Shown here piece by piece: positions 7,225 through 8,906 of a DNA stretch of 8,906 nucleotides (positions are counted from its first letter, which is position 1; every line of letters starts with the position of its first letter). Both the position numbers and the translations under genes were made by a program. The notes beneath the pieces are model-generated. The model searched no databases, was not told the origin of the DNA, and saw only the letters and a program-made list of their open reading frames with translations. The stretch lies in contig CADCPL010000078.1 of NCBI GenBank assembly GCA_902803305.1, positions 1-8,906 of the forward strand, given 5' to 3'. The stretch is from an uncultured Lachnospiraceae bacterium. GTDB taxonomy: Bacteria > Bacillota > Clostridia > Lachnospirales > Lachnospiraceae.

Positions 7225-7239
7225 TATAATCAGTATAAT
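7223..7239 (+). promoter_or_regulatory. Tandem TATAAT -10 hexamers upstream of purL
   Basis: Perfect TATAAT hexamers lie at 7225-7230 and 7234-7239, inside a 9-base direct repeat of AGTATAAT. The first begins one base after radA ends. The -35 regions are poor: ATGCAA at 7202-7207 for the first with a 17-base spacer, and nothing clear for the second. A promoter for purL is plausible. The leader would be about 25-40 bases, too short for a purine riboswitch. Confidence 0.4.
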
Positions 7240-7257
7240 AAACGTATCATTATCCGG

Positions 7258-7264
7258 AAGGCGG
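7258..7264 (+). promoter_or_regulatory. Ribosome binding site of purL
   Basis: AAGGCGG, one base off the ideal AAGGAGG, lies 8 bases before the ATG at 7273 and supports that start. It sits partly in the loop of a small hairpin, TCCG at 7253-7256 with CGGA at 7262-7265. Confidence 0.6.
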
Positions 7265-7272
7265 AATCCCAA

Positions 7273-8906
7273 ATGGTAAGAAGAATCTATGTAGAAAAAA
7301 AGACTGCATACGCTGCGGCGGCAAATGAGCTATATGAAGATCTGAAAGGTTATCTGAAGCTGGAAGGACTCGGAAGGGTCAGGATCCTTATAAGATATGA
7401 TATAGAAGATCTGGCGGATGAAGTATTTGACATTGCAAAAAAGTGCGTGTTCAGCGAACCTCCGGTAGATGTTCTGTATGAGGATGATTTTCCGAAGGGG
7501 GAAGGCGACAGGGTATTCTCGGTCGAGTATCTCCCGGGACAGTTCGATCAGCGTGCCGATTCCGCTGTACAGTGCGTGCAGTTCCTTTCCGCGGATGCAT
7601 CGCCCATCATAAGGACAGCTACAACCTACTGTCTTGAGGGCAGTATCACGGATGAAGAGTTTGAGGCGGTAAAATCATACTGCATCAATCCCGTGGATTC
7701 GAGGGAAACGGGATATGAAAAGCCCGAAACACTTGTATCGAGATTCGAGGAACCGGATGATATCAGGATACTTGACGGTTTTATCGGCATGAGCGAAGAA
7801 GAGCTTCGTACACTTTTCTCATCTCTTGACCTTGCGATGACGTTCAAGGATTTTCTTCATATCAGGAACTATTTTGAAAACGACGAAAAGCGCGATCCGT
7901 CAATGACGGAGATACGCGTTCTTGATACGTACTGGAGCGACCACTGCAGACACACCACTTTTTCCACGGAACTTACGGATGTGTCATTCGGCGAGGGCTT
8001 TTGCGCAGAGCCCATCAGGAAGTCTTATGAGCAGTATCTTGATGCCAGAAAGCAGATGTATGCCGGTCGCGATGATAAGTATGTATGTCTTATGGATATC
8101 GCGCTCATGGGTATGCGCATATTGAAGAAACAGGGCAAGCTTTCCGATCAGGAAGAATCCGATGAGATCAACGCGTGCTCGATAGTTGTTCCGGTAGAGA
8201 TAGACGGTAAAACGGAAGAGTGGCTTGTAAGCTTTAAGAACGAGACGCATAACCATCCTACCGAGATAGAACCTTTCGGTGGAGCTGCGACATGTCTCGG
8301 TGGTGCGATACGTGATCCCCTTTCGGGCAGAAGCTATGTTTATCAGGCCATGCGTGTGACGGGAGCCGCAGATCCGACCAGGTCCATGCAGGAGACGCTT
8401 GAGGGTAAGCTCCCGCAGAGAAAGCTCGTCCGCGGTGCGGCAAGCGGCTACAGTTCATACGGAAACCAGATAGGCCTCGCAACAGGCTATGTAAAAGAGA
8501 TATATCATCCGGACTACGTGGCAAAGAGAATGGAGATCGGTGCGGTCATGGGAGCCGCAAAGAGATCCAACGTAGTGCGTGCTACATCGGATCCGGGTGA
8601 CATCATAATCCTTCTCGGAGGAAGGACAGGAAGAGACGGATGCGGCGGAGCGACCGGCTCATCCAAGGCACATACTCTTTCGTCGATAGAGACGTGCGGA
8701 GCGGAAGTACAGAAGGGTAACGCGCCGACCGAGCGTAAGCTTCAGAGACTGTTCAGACGTCCCGAAGTGTCAAAGCTCATACGCAAGTGCAATGATTTCG
8801 GAGCGGGCGGTGTATCTGTTGCGATCGGAGAACTTGCCGACGGCCTTACCGTGGATCTTGATAAGGTACCGAAGAAGTATGCGGGACTTGACGGAACCGA
8901 GCTTGC
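7273..8906 (+). CDS. purL: Phosphoribosylformylglycinamidine synthase, long form (3' truncated)
   Basis: The frame runs from ATG at 7273 to the window edge without a stop: 544 full codons plus two bases. PurL converts FGAR, ATP and glutamine to FGAM in the fourth step of purine synthesis. The visible part matches the single-chain long PurL of about 1250 residues: an N-terminal PurS-like region (about 1-160, with FSVEYLPGQFDQRADSA), a linker containing VLDTYWSDHCRHTTF at 216-230, and the first AIRS-type ATP-binding domain with NETHNHPTEIEPFGGAAT at 323-340. GGRTGRDGCGG at 449-459 and NDFGAGGVS at 507-515 follow. The fused glutamine amidotransferase domain would lie beyond the window and cannot be checked. 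The N-terminus MVRRIYVEKK is typical of clostridial long-form PurL. No purine riboswitch or PurR box is seen. Its neighbours are not purine genes, so it may be a lone transcription unit. Confidence 0.96.
   Translation, partial: MVRRIYVEKKTAYAAAANELYEDLKGYLKLEGLGRVRILIRYDIEDLADEVFDIAKKCVFSEPPVDVLYEDDFPKGEGDRVFSVEYLPGQFDQRADSAVQCVQFLSADASPIIRTATTYCLEGSITDEEFEAVKSYCINPVDSRETGYEKPETLVSRFEEPDDIRILDGFIGMSEEELRTLFSSLDLAMTFKDFLHIRNYFENDEKRDPSMTEIRVLDTYWSDHCRHTTFSTELTDVSFGEGFCAEPIRKSYEQYLDARKQMYAGRDDKYVCLMDIALMGMRILKKQGKLSDQEESDEINACSIVVPVEIDGKTEEWLVSFKNETHNHPTEIEPFGGAATCLGGAIRDPLSGRSYVYQAMRVTGAADPTRSMQETLEGKLPQRKLVRGAASGYSSYGNQIGLATGYVKEIYHPDYVAKRMEIGAVMGAAKRSNVVRATSDPGDIIILLGGRTGRDGCGGATGSSKAHTLSSIETCGAEVQKGNAPTERKLQRLFRRPEVSKLIRKCNDFGAGGVSVAIGELADGLTVDLDKVPKKYAGLDGTEL

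Noticed and set aside
7225..7272. Purine riboswitch upstream of purL
   Set aside because: The gap is only 48 bases, shorter than a purine aptamer, and shows none of its conserved loop sequences.

Overview
The window is 8906 bases of tightly packed, single-strand coding DNA. Every gene reads on the plus strand and no gap exceeds about 55 bases. It looks chromosomal, from a Gram-positive member of the Clostridia, most probably Lachnospiraceae. The grounds are: a ClpC-type Clp ATPase close to radA, as in Firmicutes; a long-form PurL with Lachnospiraceae-like sequence; AGGAGG-type ribosome binding sites; frequent ATA and AGA/AGG codons; and envelope proteins (a glucosaminidase with a cadherin-like tail, and a cohesin-like ectodomain on a single-pass anchor) of a kind typical of that family. 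I saw no tRNA, rRNA, CRISPR array, insertion sequence or phage gene.

Layout. Bases 1-1020 are the 3' end of a secreted cell-wall glucosaminidase, cut off at the left edge. Next comes a predicted type I membrane protein (1048-2940) with a signal peptide, a cohesin-like domain, a second extracellular domain, one membrane span and a long, highly charged cytoplasmic tail. Then clpC (2953-5388), a small cytoplasmic protein of unknown function (5443-5853), radA (5857-7224) and the first 544 codons of purL (7273 to the right edge). The purL frame is still open at the window end.

How the genes fit together. The first two genes form an envelope pair: a hydrolase that trims peptidoglycan and a membrane protein that may bind or sense something outside the cell. 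clpC, the small gene and radA form a protein-quality-control and DNA-recombination block. In Bacillus subtilis clpC and radA lie in the operon ctsR-mcsA-mcsB-clpC-radA-disA. Here the clpC-to-radA order is kept, but ctsR, mcsA and mcsB are not upstream, disA is not downstream, and a small gene sits between clpC and radA. purL belongs to purine synthesis and is probably an unrelated neighbour, possibly with its own promoter: two tandem TATAAT hexamers lie just before it.

I found no clear new biological system. The points most worth following up are the highly charged membrane protein directly upstream of clpC, the unknown small gene between clpC and radA, and the rearranged stress operon.
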